Source: Boswellia sacra (Eukaryota; Streptophyta; Magnoliopsida; Sapindales; Burseraceae). Taken from it: a DNA stretch of 64,000 nucleotides. The DNA lies in the NCBI GenBank assembly GCA_013180625.2, contig SNVD02011200.1:1-64000 (forward strand). Reading direction: 5' to 3'. This document shows, one piece after another, positions 10,325 to 21,362 of the stretch. A model generated the notes under the pieces. It was given only the letters and a program-made list of their open reading frames with translations. It did not search any database and was not told the origin of the DNA. Each line of letters begins with the position of its first letter. The stretch's first letter is position 1. The translations under genes were made by a program, and so were the position numbers.

Positions 10325-10908
10325 TGTTATGGCCATAATAATATTGGGCCTCAAGTATTTCTAATTCCGTAAGCCCATTACTGAAACCCATTATCTGGGC
10401 CTAGTTATTTGAAATTCAGTAAACCCATTACTGAAGCCCATTATCTGGGCCTAGTTATTTGTAAATTCAGTAATCCCATTACTGAAGCCCATTATCTGGG
10501 CCTAGTTATTTGAAATTCAGTAAGCCCGTTACTGAAGCCCATTATCTGGGCCTAGTTATTTGTAAATTCAGTAAGCCCATTACTGAAGCTCATTATCTGG
10601 GCCTATTATCTGGGTCCCACAATGACCCATCTTGACTCCTATATAAACCCTCCGAAATATTACTCAAGGTATGCACACTTTTCTGAACTTATTCTCTCTC
10701 TAGATTTCCTTTATTTTTGAGAGCTTCTCTCTCTAGGAAATTCTCCCAGAAAATTCCGGAGTGCTGGAAACTGACTTGAGCGTTAGAGGGTTCTCGCCAG
10801 CACCACCGCCGGCACCCCTGACTGTTTTTCTTTGCTCGCAGGACCGGACCCGACGTACGACTCGAGTTCCGACCCGCTTTTCGGCCGTCCGGAAACCGTG
10901 CATCAACA
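10325..10908 (+). mobile_element. Solo LTR inside the LIFEGUARD-like intron
   Basis: The 584-bp piece starts TGTTATGGCC and ends ATCAACA, the TG...CA form of an LTR, and is flanked by TTTTT on both sides (10320-10324, 10909-10913). The 5-bp duplication is low-complexity, so it is weak evidence alone. Inside are a repeat array, a TATA box (TATATAA near 10640) and then a GC-rich leader. It lies antisense to the host gene. No internal retrotransposon coding or second LTR is present. Confidence 0.7.
10345..10617 (+). repeat. 50/51-bp tandem repeat upstream of the LTR TATA box
   Basis: CTGGGCCTAGTTATTTG recurs at 10395, 10445, 10496 and 10546, with a degenerate copy at 10597. Spacing alternates 50, 51, 50, 51 because units alternate between TGAAATTCAG and TGTAAATTCAG. 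The true unit is thus a 101-bp dimer. Each unit has GGGCC/GCCCA motifs, which in plant promoters are often TCP-type sites. Confidence 0.85.
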
Positions 10909-12221
10909 TTTTTAATACCCATTAAGCAGGGATGTTCATGACCAAGTATTGCATAGTTTATGTCAATAATCTATTCTCTATCTTATAATACTTTTCAAAA
11001 AAATTAAAATATCATGGTTTGATTTCCTTAATTAACATGCATGTATCTTCCGGAAGAAACATAGCTAGGCATGATTGATGAACTCCTTTTTAGGTATTGT
11101 TCTATGGATAAAGAATCAAGGAGCTCTCTCCCCAGTTCAAGGTTTCCCCGGTGCCTAATTCAATAATAAGTACTTATGATGAAGAGTGGGAAAATCAGAT
11201 AGAAAATTGCACAACCTATGCAGTTCTAGCAATGTTTTTAAAATAGATGTTAACTGGAAGAAACTGGCACTACTTTTTGAGTTTCTGTTGTACCTCTTTT
11301 GATTCTTCCTTTAACCAAACCAATAATACTGTTGGACCGTGCCTTAACAACGATGAATCTATTATACCGTTTGGAGGTCAGATGTAGCATGGTTGCCAGT
11401 CTTTTAATTGGTGTACTGAATTGAAGATTTTAAAAAAAAATTATCAGCAGTATTTGATTGGGAAATTCCCAAAAAAGCCTCTAATTAACACTACGTCTCG
11501 AATCAAAGCAGTTTGTAGACTAGGAACATCTTCAATTCATTTCAATTTCAGGAGACTAATTATTTGAGCTTTTATAAAATAAAAAATGAGAGAACCAATT
11601 ATCTAATTAGCATGAATGAAATTTCAGGGAATGTTTCAAAAAGAGGGAAGCAACTAGCAACAAAAATAAGAATTAAGATGATAACAATATGCATATTAAA
11701 GAAAATGTAGCAAACCATCCAGTAACTTCTTAAGAAAAATAAGATCAACGAAACGAAGGAGATATTTGATTCATAAGACAAGGAAAGATGTCAACATCAG
11801 TTACTAAAGAGAATCCAATTAATATATTGAGCAAAACAAGATTTAAAAATAATTTAAAAAAAATGAGTTCAATCACAAATACAAATAATATGAGTAAATA
11901 AATGATAATTAATTAATTGTATTTAATTATATGCATGTACGTACCTTGTTCAAAGGCGCTAGCTAGTCCCACTGAAAAGGAGATTGTTAAATTGAACAGG
12001 GTGAGAACGACAAGGTTCCATGGATGATGCTTTCGGAAAATAATGAGCGGGCACAACACTACATATGCAACAGCATCATTAATACATAACACTACTTTAC
12101 TGTTTCATTCATAACCAAAACCCAGCAAGTGAAAAGTGAACGTCTGTCTACTTATGAAGGGAAGGATGAGGATAACGATAGATACGGCAAAAAAAATTAA
12201 TTGGAATTTTTTAATAGTCTG

Positions 12222-12645
12222 CAACGTCCTTTAAAGTGGTGAATAAATATTTTTTATATTTTCATCAATCACCTTCCTCTTGGCTTCCTCCCGAGGTTGA
12301 CAGCAGCTCCTTCACCCTTATTTTTCTGACAAAAATTAGAAAATCTTGGTCTGCTGAATGCAAAGTTCTTTTTCTATAACTGCTAAAAAGGAAAATAAAA
12401 AATAAATAAAAGAGGTGAGTGCAACTGTGCAAGGAACTGGCGGAGTGAAGCCGCGTCAAAATGAAGGCCAAAAGAAATAATAAATCAAAGTATACGAGTT
12501 AAAAGTCGCCTAAAGTTGGGTATTTATAGAATGTTAAATTAGAAACTTTATCTCATCAACAGGCGGAAATTGCCAATTCAGCCAGTCAAAGTCAAAAGTC
12601 AACTTGGTTCAGGTCAATAAAGTGCTGACATGTCATTCTCCTGTG
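12222..12645 (-). repeat. Duplicated ~0.45-kb block, copy 2 (upstream region of LIFEGUARD-like gene)
   Basis: This is the direct-orientation partner of 8666-9165. Read on the minus strand it looks like a promoter and leader: a TATA-like TATAAATA (complement of 12521-12528) and then about 300 bp to the first exon piece. The gene's homology stops at the inner edge of this block. Confidence 0.75.
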
Positions 12646-13894
12646 ATGGAAATCCAAATTCACTGTAATTTTCAGGTATGGATATCACCAGTTACGTGAT
12701 TTATCGAAATATCAAAGGCCCGTATGTTTTGATTTATTCAAGTAGAATTTATTGAAATAGCTCTTGTTAAAGTATAATTTATAAAAATAAAATTTTTATA
12801 AATAAGTTAATAGTTATTTGGTTAGGGCTTTTATAAATAAATTGATAGTTATCTGATAAATAAATATATCAGTACTTATTGATATTAAATTTAAAAATTA
12901 TATTTTTAGAAATGAAAGATAAGATAAATTTTTTAAAATATAGCAAAGGCATATTTGATATTTTATAACTTTAAAAAGCCTCAAAAATAGTTTTTCAAAA
13001 GCTTTAATTTTTAGCTTCTTTTAAGACATAAAACACCTTCTTTAATCATATAAACTCTTCTTAGATGGCAGCCAAACAATACAAAAGAATTTCAAATAAG
13101 TTCTTGACATTAGAAATACTGTTTTAATGAGTAGATAGGTCAAAACAAACACATTGTAAATTAAATCATGTCAAAAGGCCAAAAAAACTCGGGAATATTA
13201 ATATATTTTTTATTTTCAGAAATAGATTTAAATAGTAAAAACGTGCCTATAAATATGCACATGGATATGGTATAAAATAAAATAAATTTGAGAAGAAATG
13301 TCTTCTTAAAATGTCGGTTTTAACAAAGAATTGTTCTAATCGACCTCCACTTTTTACCTCTTCAACCCCCACTTTTAAATATACCTTATTAAAAATTTTA
13401 AACCCCTAATTTTTCTCATTAAACCCCAATTGATTTATAAACTACCCTTTAAATGTATAATTGTGTTTTTTATTGTTCTCAAGTTAATTTATTCGATTTA
13501 TTTGGGATATGCAACTTGACTTGCCTGCACAATTTATTGTGTCTTTACATATTAATATCAGCTTGAATATGCTCTTGTCATAGTGTTATTTCATTTTAGT
13601 TGTGATTCAATTTAAATTAAATAAATAGTTAACTTAAAACTATATTCATAGCCGATGATTTTCCTTTTACGAATCATTTTAACTTTGGACCAAATTAAGT
13701 CTTTACTTATTCGATCCCTTTTACCAAGTCATCTGCAGCTTCGTGCCAGCTAGGCAAACCACTGAGGCCAGAACATTGTTATTTTTGTTCACGGCTTCTC
13801 TAGCATATATATTTGTGGCATCCCCTTCGGTAGTTAAATGCTCTCAGCCCACCTCTTCTTCCCTTTGTTTATGCTTTTGTTCCATTCGAATGCT

Positions 13895-13896
<2 letters not shown>

Positions 13897-13956
<60 letters not shown>
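13897..13956. repeat. (CT)30 microsatellite
   Basis: A perfect CT run of about 60 bp, about 630 bp upstream of the chlorophyllase start. A long uninterrupted run suggests recent length change and use as a polymorphic marker. Confidence 0.95.
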
Positions 13957-13961
<5 letters not shown>

Positions 13962-14528
13962 CATAATTTGCATATTTTCCATTTTATCTATTTGCTATTG
14001 CCATCTAGCAAAGATATAGTTGATAGATAAACCTTGAATGCAAATATAGGCTTTAATTTGTTGCGTCTTTACAGTTGTTTATGAGAGATAAAACTAAAAT
14101 ATTATACTTATTATTAATTTTATATTAGGATAAAATTGTCAAAATAAATAAAAGTAAAAATAGGGGTTGAAGAGTTAATAAATGGGGATCCAATAGATCA
14201 AGTCTTTCAACAATCAGCACAACTCATGGACAAGGCCTAACACTAGAAAATGATCTGAATAATATACCCAAATTTTAAACTAAATTCGGCTGAATTATTA
14301 GCCCAGAAAAACATAACTTGGGCCTGGCAAAAGCCCATTCAAATGCCTTGGAATCACTTATCTTAATTTACAAGTAAAAGAAAGAAAAACATCCCAACAA
14401 AACCCGACCCTACCAAAATCAAATGTAAACACCCTACTCGAGAAGTCAAACTTTTGTCCACCTGATGCAGCTACAGCCTTCGAGGCCACACAGCAACTTA
14501 TCCAACACCGCGTGCAAGTAGATTCAGA

Positions 14529-14537
14529 TTATATAGG
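14529..14537 (+). promoter_or_regulatory. TATA box of the chlorophyllase gene
   Basis: TTATATAGG lies about 50 bp before the start codon, followed by a purine-rich leader. The position implies a very short 5' untranslated region. Assigned from sequence and spacing only. Confidence 0.45.
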
Positions 14538-14582
14538 GATAAGGTCAGTTCTAGAAGGGGAGAGGAGAAGAGTAGAGTAGTC

Positions 14583-16912
14583 ATGTTGTTAAATGCTTCA
14601 ACAAGAGTTTTTGAGATTGGAATCTACTCAACTACTCTTCAAAGAGTTGAACCTGAAGCAACATGCTCAGCAAACTGTTCATCTGGACAAGTTCTACCAC
14701 CCAAGCCACTGTTGATTGCTGCTCCCACTGATGCAGGAGAATTCCCACTTCTTCTTTTCCTTCATGGCTATCTTCTCTACAACTCTTTCTACTCTCAGCT
14801 TATCCAGCATGTTGCTTCTCATGGGTTCATTGTCATTGCTCCTCAGGTAAGCCTTTTTAATGCATGCCATGACACGTCAATTTGTGTTGTGTAATCTTTG
14901 CCATCTTCTTCTCTTATTGCTACGTCTACCTGTATATATGCTGAATGGACTTTGTTTTAGTATACATCAACTTCTATTGAAGAAATAAATGAAGGCAATA
15001 CTATGATGATTGATGACTCAAACTATTATTAGGATCTCGTTCTAACTCTATTGTTAGATCTTTAGGTTGTGTTCGTTTATAAATACGATATTTTTATTTT
15101 TAATTCGTATTTTTATTTTTAATTAAATTTAAGAATATGCGATTGATTTTGAATTAATTTAAATTTAAAAAAGGATACGTGGATGTGGATAAGATTGAAA
15201 GTAAATTATATTGAAAAATATGTAATATAGAAAATAGGATTTGAATTTGTGAACAGGATTTTCTATCTCTTAGAAGTTCTTGGGACGAATTATTGACAAC
15301 TCAGAGCAATTTGACTGAAAGATCATCTGGTCAAATCCTAAATTTTAGTATTTTATTAACTTAACCGGATCATAGAATTAACTTTAATCCTTTATTTGGT
15401 TGTGGTTGTTTTCATTATTTTTAAAGGTTTTGCGTGTCCCGTTAAAACTTAACACCATGGGTTTATGATGGGTTATGTCACATTGAGGGTTAAAATTAAA
15501 TATGGTTAGCAGAATATCTTTTACTCTATACTCACAGTCTAAATTACCCTTTAAATTATAAACATTAAAATTGTGTTCTTTGATTGAATCACCAAAAGCA
15601 CATAGGGAGCTTAGAGACTTTGTTGGCAGCCCGGATGAACTAGTTGGAAGACTCCATTTTCTTTATCAAAATTAAATATTTTTTTTTTTAATCAAAAGTC
15701 CACTCTGCCTATGATTCTCCGTGGCATGTTAAGTAATAATATTGACAATCTAAGTAAAATTATTCAGCTGTTCACATTCAAATGTCAAAAAAGATATGGT
15801 CTAGAAACTCAAAAATCATTTTGCTGCTCCTTGGTTTGTTGCTGGCGTGGCCAGTAGTCTCTGATAAATGATAATAAAACTTTCACGTATGTGTGCCGAA
15901 ATAATTTCCTTAAATTACTGCATATATTTGCACCACTGAACGGGCCCCCTCGTGGGTCAGACATTGATGTCCACATTGAATTGTCCAAGTTGCCAAGAAC
16001 CATCACAGCCGTGGCACAACAACGGAAGTGTTAAGCTCTGTCCATTACAAAGGAAATTGAGCTCCAAAGCCAGATTTTAGGAATAAAAATCAATCTGCTA
16101 TTCTCTTAGCTTGGTCTAGCCTTGTATAACACACCCAACAGACAAAAATTAAGAAATGTGCCGAAAAAGCAGAGGTTGAAAAGTAACACTCCTTATTGTT
16201 TGGCTCACTTTGCATTTTCTTCTTTGCATCTGAACAGTTGTATGAGGTGGCTGGAGCAGACTCAACTGGAGAGATTCAATCTACTGCTGCAATAACAAAT
16301 TGGTTATCTGAAGGACTCCATCACTTGCTTCCACCTAATGTTCAACCCAATCTACGCAAACTAGCCCTTGCTGGTCATAGTCGCGGAGGCAAAACAGCCT
16401 TTGCACTAGCTCTTATGAAAGCAGCAACCACTTTAAAATTTTCAGCATTGATTGGTGTAGACCCAGTTGATGGAATGGACAAAGGGAAGCAAACACCTCC
16501 ACCAGTACTGACTTATGTTCCTCATTCTTTTGATCTTGATATGGCGGTGATGGTGATTGGTTCAGGCTTAGGTGAAGTGAAAAGAAATCCTCTGTTCCCT
16601 CCTTGTGCCCCTAGGGGAGTTAACCACGAAGACTTCTTCAATGAATGTCGAAAGCCGGCTTGCCATTTTGTAGTTAAGGACTATGGTCATCTTGATATGT
16701 TGGATGATGATACCAAGGGGATCAGAGGGAAAGCTACATATTGTCTGTGCAAGAATGGTAACTCCAGGGAGCCCATGAGGAGGTTTGTGGGAGGAATTGT
16801 TGTGGCCTTTATGAAAGCTTATCTGAATGGTGATATGAGTGACTTAGTTTCTGTAATAAATGGGCATGCAACTCTACCAGTGGAGTTCAAAACCGTCGAA
16901 TTGCTGGAGTGA
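14583..16912 (+). CDS. CLH2: Chlorophyllase (CLH2-type)
   Basis: Two exons (14583-14846 and 16238-16912, GT-AG intron) give 312 residues, the normal family length. Chlorophyllases are alpha/beta hydrolases that remove phytol from chlorophyll to give chlorophyllide. Visible marks are the lipase motif GHSRGG with nucleophile Ser136, a likely catalytic Asp163 in GVDPVDG, and His239 in DYGHLD. LFLHGYLLYNSFYSQL and the PLFPPCAPRGVNH and DMLDDDTKGIRGKATYC blocks match the CLH2 branch better than the fruit CLH1 branch. No N-terminal signal peptide is obvious; a plastid transit peptide is at best short. The intron holds a Tourist-like MITE at 15064-15262, and relics of paralogous copies lie at 2643 and 9168. 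The frame is intact with all catalytic residues, so it is probably functional. Confidence 0.93.
15064..15262 (-). mobile_element. Tourist-like MITE in the chlorophyllase intron
   Basis: It opens AGGTTGTGTTCGTTTAT and is an inverted-orientation relative of the elements at 25637, 42383 and 54041. Matching internal words include GATTTTGAATTA, TTAAGAATATG and AAAATAGGATTTG. The right terminal repeat is eroded (GTGAACAGGA). The paralogous relic at 2643-3290 lacks this insert at the matching point (near 2760). Confidence 0.65.
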
Positions 16913-18628
16913 AATTTAGATAGTTTGATGATAGAATAGAATGAAATGATTAAGCAGATACTAAAGATAAGAGAAATTGGTGTTGCAGCACCTACACAAC
17001 TTCACTTTTTACTCTTGTGATGGTCTCATTATAGCATTTGTGAAAATTTGTCTTTTATCTTAGGAATTTTACGATGAATACAAACTGTATTCATTTTCAG
17101 ATTATTTTTCCGAACATTGATTTCTTTGGCATTTGCAAAAATGTTGCAAGAACCCATCCGCTTCTACTGCCCCTCCTTGAATTTAAATACCCTGGTTGAA
17201 GTTTTGCACTGAAAAGCAACTTATGGTGAGCAGCCTCCCTTGCTAGTTGCAGCCCTAGCTGGGAGAAGACGCATTTACAAGAGACGCTATAATTTATGCA
17301 TGTTTGATTCTTGGGAGGACATTTCAGCCGGTGCCCTTTATCTTATATTAGCTTACTATTACATTGTCAATTATTTGATTCTCTTTATAGGATGACTTGG
17401 TGTGACTAAGGATCATCCTCAAGCCACCTTGTTCGGTGGGAAATCAAAAGAGCAGTTGAGAATTCTTGGATCAAAGTTCTAACTGCTAGCTATTATTGGT
17501 ATGAAGGAACTTCAGATGATTTGACCTTACAACCTTCCATGGCGGGTCTTAAGGTCATAAAATAAGAAGATACTCATTTTTTTTCCTAGAGACAAGATAA
17601 TCATGAATCCATCAGAGAAATTCATAAACTTGGAATATAATGCTTTTCCATTGACCTGGCCTTAATCCTGTAAATGTAAAACCATACAAACCACAAAGAC
17701 AATAATCCCTTTACCTACCTACCCTATAAATTAACACGAAAGTGTCTTTCTGAAAAAATATCTGATACTTGACTAAATCTTTTCTTCTTTCCAACCACTC
17801 TCAACTTAGAAAGACAAGATTAGCACTAATTAACAACCTTTCAAATGCCCTAAAACAAAGTAAAGAGGCCGTGTTAAGTACCAAATCTACACGTTATACT
17901 GTAATAATCAAGCTACCTAATCGATCAAGTTTATTGATATTTAAATATCCTTTTTGAACCATTAAAGTACCCCTAAATACTTAATTACTCTGTTATTTTA
18001 AAAGTAATCTTTGTTCTTTTTTCCATGGCTTTACAACATTTGAGAAGGTTGTTGACATTGTCTCATCTAATAAGTGACTCGTTCTATTGAGTTTGGTATT
18101 TTGACTTCAGGGACACTTCATTCTAGAACTATAGCTAGTTGATTTTCTAATTCTTTTGTTTTAAATAGCTAAAAATTGCATATTGGCCTCATTATCATAT
18201 AATAAATTTGTTTAATGAGGAGACTTGGACAGACATGTAAAACAAACAAATCCTTGTCATGTGCTCAGTATATCTCCAATTCATGCAATGTTATCTAACC
18301 CTATAATTGGCGTTGGTTTTCTTACAGTAGTTTTAAGGAATCTTGTTTCATAAATATATTCTAATAACTTCCATGACTGGGTACTGGCATTTTTATGGTA
18401 TTTTTTAAGGCATCTTGCTTCATTGAAGTTTCCTTATGCCACCTCTGTCAGTTCTGGTGTAATTTTTTCGCCAACCAAACTTGTGCTCCTTGACTTCAAG
18501 TTTCTCTCTTTCCAAGCACATTTTTCTATACTTTCTTGCTTCATATAATTTTCAATTTCCTTATCTGTCTCAAGCACGTTTGCTATCATGCTGGAGCCAT
18601 AACTTTATAATATTTGGCTTCAATTGCG

Positions 18629-18664
<36 letters not shown>

Positions 18665-19499
18665 GTGGCCTGCAAGTGGAATTAAACAAAAACCAGGCTT
18701 TCACATCACCAGCAAAATAAGAAAATCGAAGCAAAACAAATACAATTTCAGCATGTCTGAATGGACCATGATGTATAACTTGGTCTTGCCAACTATTAAG
18801 TTCACCTGCTCTACCGTGTGACCATTAACATTCTTCAGTATTCCTGACCTCATTGCAGCGTTTTCGTTCCCGGTCTATGCCAGGGCTGTCACACACTTCC
18901 TAGTTGTACCTACCATTGAGATCAAACAGCATTGCTGGTGATTCTGTAATGCAACATGAGATGTAAAGATTGAAGAGCTTGTTTAGCTCTTCATAATTTT
19001 CTCTTGCTTTTCTTCTGCTAACACAGCAAGAATATTGATAGGGCTCCAATACAAGTTTAAATTAAGCTCCCGACTCTTCAAGCACAACCGCAACAAAAAT
19101 ATATTGCTAGTTGATGTATTTAACAAACGTTTACTTTGTGAATGTAGGCAAAATGTTATGTCCATTACTAATTGTTAATATACTATTGAATGTTGACGGT
19201 ATCTTAATTAATTTCATTGTCTTCAGGGATTTCCAACCACCGAGATTTTATTGACATTTATAAATCTTATAAGCTAATCCTTGCGGGTAACCAACCATGA
19301 AGTAAGTCACAGATTCCCTTTTTCTGAATGATTCCCATCTAAGGCTTGAAGGGAATTGCTAAGAAACTGATTAAACTGGATTACTGAGAAATTTTCAATG
19401 GCAAGAAATATGACATACAATTTCACTATCAAACTGATAAACATCTCAGAAATGGCAAACAAAGATTTATTTCTGAAACAAGTTTTCCCATTTTCTATG
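16913..19499. other. Intergenic region after chlorophyllase
   Basis: Contains the chlorophyllase 3' flank, a (CT)14 tract at about 18632-18659 and unremarkable AT-rich DNA. No gene could be supported. Confidence 0.55.
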
Positions 19500-20150
19500 T
19501 GCAACCTTTCACATCTGGAACTTGGTCCCGTAGAAATTCCAGAACTGCAAGAAATCAAGTATACAATGTCAATATCCTTTTGTTTCTAGAGTTATTGATA
19601 CCCAGCAAGCCAATGTTTTGGTTAAATTACCCCATTGTGATGAAGCCTTAGATCATTTGTGAAATTTAACAGTTAAATTAGAGCCAAAAAAATTATACAC
19701 AAAATTAACCCGCGTTTTTATTGAGATGGGACACCAGTTTCCTTCTAACGTCCAACTATCTCCAAAAATCATGTAACTTACAGTGGATTCTGACTGAACA
19801 TCTTATTACCCATCTGGACCAGTAAAATTTCATGTTTAGACTCAACAAACGAAAAACCGAGTAAAATATTTATCCCCGAGAGAAAGAGCTGTACTGTTAA
19901 ATTTTAAATCAAGGAAGTCAATTTAAAGGTTAAAAACCCCCCTGTATGCCACTCATTATAACAAACACAAATAAATGATTATTTGTTAGTCAAGATTTTA
20001 ATCCTTTAAATATACACAATACTTTATGCTTTAAATCGACTGATTGCACCATCCAACCTGCTTCGAGAGTTGTCAATCCCATATATATACATATATCTCC
20101 ATCCCCCGTCTCCTTAATCAAACAATTAAGGCGAAATCTAAGATCAAGTG
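19500..20150 (+). repeat. Upstream region shared by the two LRX genes, copy 1
   Basis: It aligns with 22610-23340. Shared landmarks include ACCTTTCACA, GCTTGGTC/ACTTGGTC, GCAAGAAATCAAGTA, a GTTTCCTTC/GTTTCCGTC block followed by GTCCAACTATC, and a TATA-rich stretch before the start codon. This shows that the tandem duplication included promoter DNA, not only the coding part. Confidence 0.65.
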
Positions 20151-20183
20151 ATGGCATAGGCATACCACTAATCCATTTTCAGA

Positions 20184-21362
20184 ATGAAGAACAATTATCA
20201 TACTCTTGCCCTTCAGGGCATCCTCACTGTCATTTTTCTCCTCTTCGTACCCTCTCACCAAGATTTAGACGTTTCTCTTCCACCAATATCACTCCCACTG
20301 CCACCCATAACAAATCCGAGACTCGAGAAGGCTTATATAGCCCTTCAAGCTTGGAAACATGCAATCACGGCTGACCCCAAGAACTTCACCAAGGATTGGT
20401 ATGGCCCTCATGTGTGCAACTACACCGGAGTATTCTGTGCACCAGCCCCAGATGATAATCACACCTTGACAGTCGCCGGGATTGACCTGAACCACGCTAG
20501 GATATCAGGTTATTTGCCTGATGACCTTGGCCTGCTCACAGACCTGGCTCTCTTCCACATAAACTCTAATCGCTTTACGGGTACCGTGCCTGATACCTTC
20601 AAGAACATGCACCTTCTCTACGAGCTCGATATCAGTAACAACAGGTTTAGTGGGAAGATTCCTTCTGTTCTTCTCTCTTTACCATCACTTAAGTTCCTTG
20701 ACATCAGGTTTAACAAATTCAAAGGTGACGTTCCCTCAGCCCTTTTCGATTTAAAACTCGATGCATTGTTTATCAACGACAACAAGTTTCGATCTTCATT
20801 ACCACGAAACATCGGTAACTCTCCAGTTTCAGTTCTTGTCTTGGCAAACAACAACTTTGGCGGCTGCATACCATCGAGTTTGGGGAAAATGTCAGGGACT
20901 CTACGTGAGGTCATTCTCACGAATATGAGTTTGAAAGGTTGTCTGCGACCGGAGATAGGGATGTTGAAGGAAGTGACAGTTTTTGACATAAGCTTTAATG
21001 AGATATCCGGTGAGTTACCAGAATCTATGGGAAAAATGAAGAAATTGGAGCAGCTAAACGTGGCGCATAACAAGCTATCTGGGTACATTCCGGAGAGTAT
21101 ATGCTCATTGCCCAGGTTGGAAAATTTTACATACTCTTATAATTACTTCTATGGTGCGCCACCAAAGTGTCTCAAGCTGAAGGACAAAGATGACAGGAAG
21201 AATTGCATTCCTGAAAGGCCATTTCAGCGACCAATTGAGGAATGCAAGACATTCTATTACTCTCCTATTGATTGTGGTACTGCCCTCGGTTGCTCAGCAA
21301 GTCCTCCACCACCACCGCCTCGACCTCCACCACCCCCACCAGTCCATTTTAAACAACCGTGA
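20184..21362 (+). CDS. LRR-extensin-like (LRX) cell-wall protein, copy 1
   Basis: Intronless, 392 residues. The order is: signal peptide (about 1-26, hydrophobic ILTVIFLLFVPS); an LRX N-terminal domain with NPRLEKAYIALQAWKHAI and VCNYTGVFCAPAPDD; about ten leucine-rich repeats (about 95-330, e.g. LDISNNRFSGKIPSVLLSLP); a Cys-rich hinge (CLKLKDKDDRKNCIPERP, ECKTFYYSPIDCG); and a short proline tail (SPPPPPPRPPPPPP, then VHFKQP). LRX proteins sit in the cell wall and bind RALF peptides through the LRR part while the extensin part anchors them. Here the extensin domain is cut to about 20 residues without the usual SPPPP-Tyr repeats, so wall cross-linking should be weak. A TATA-rich tract lies about 90 bp upstream. 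Its tandem paralog follows 2 kb downstream. Confidence 0.88.
   Translation: MKNNYHTLALQGILTVIFLLFVPSHQDLDVSLPPISLPLPPITNPRLEKAYIALQAWKHAITADPKNFTKDWYGPHVCNYTGVFCAPAPDDNHTLTVAGIDLNHARISGYLPDDLGLLTDLALFHINSNRFTGTVPDTFKNMHLLYELDISNNRFSGKIPSVLLSLPSLKFLDIRFNKFKGDVPSALFDLKLDALFINDNKFRSSLPRNIGNSPVSVLVLANNNFGGCIPSSLGKMSGTLREVILTNMSLKGCLRPEIGMLKEVTVFDISFNEISGELPESMGKMKKLEQLNVAHNKLSGYIPESICSLPRLENFTYSYNYFYGAPPKCLKLKDKDDRKNCIPERPFQRPIEECKTFYYSPIDCGTALGCSASPPPPPPRPPPPPPVHFKQP

Larger units (their letters stand above)
9729..12236 (-). pseudogene. LIFEGUARD / BAX inhibitor-1 family gene, 5'-truncated
   Basis: Four exon pieces can be joined in one frame on the minus strand: up to 12236 (start not found) to 12152, 12058-11945, 10204-10047 and 9935-9729. 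All borders are GT-AG and the phases agree. The product is a multi-pass membrane protein of the BI-1/LIFEGUARD family, which modulates cell death and calcium leak in ER and other endomembranes. Family hallmarks are LCPLIIFRKHHPWN, SVGLASAFEQGKII, YTFWAVRNGKDFSFLGPFLF, FPLGKI and FCGYIVYDTEKLIKRHSYDEY, ending in an odd KAYGD tail. About the first 80 residues usual for the family (the acidic N-terminus and first membrane segment) are absent. No ATG precedes the first exon piece before a stop, and the homology ends where the duplicated upstream block begins. Intron 2 carries a solo LTR. Probably a pseudogene; an unrecognised upstream exon remains possible. Confidence 0.75.
12646..14582. other. 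Intergenic region upstream of chlorophyllase
   Basis: AT-rich with no credible gene. The open frame at 13743-14030 is partly a translated CT microsatellite. The last ~120 bp hold the likely chlorophyllase core promoter. Confidence 0.6.

Noticed and set aside
18841..18930. A ~30-codon frame resembling an exon (after a TTCTTCAG acceptor-like site)
   Set aside because: I could not match it to a family, there is no partner exon nearby, and it ends at a stop soon after; not enough to call a gene.
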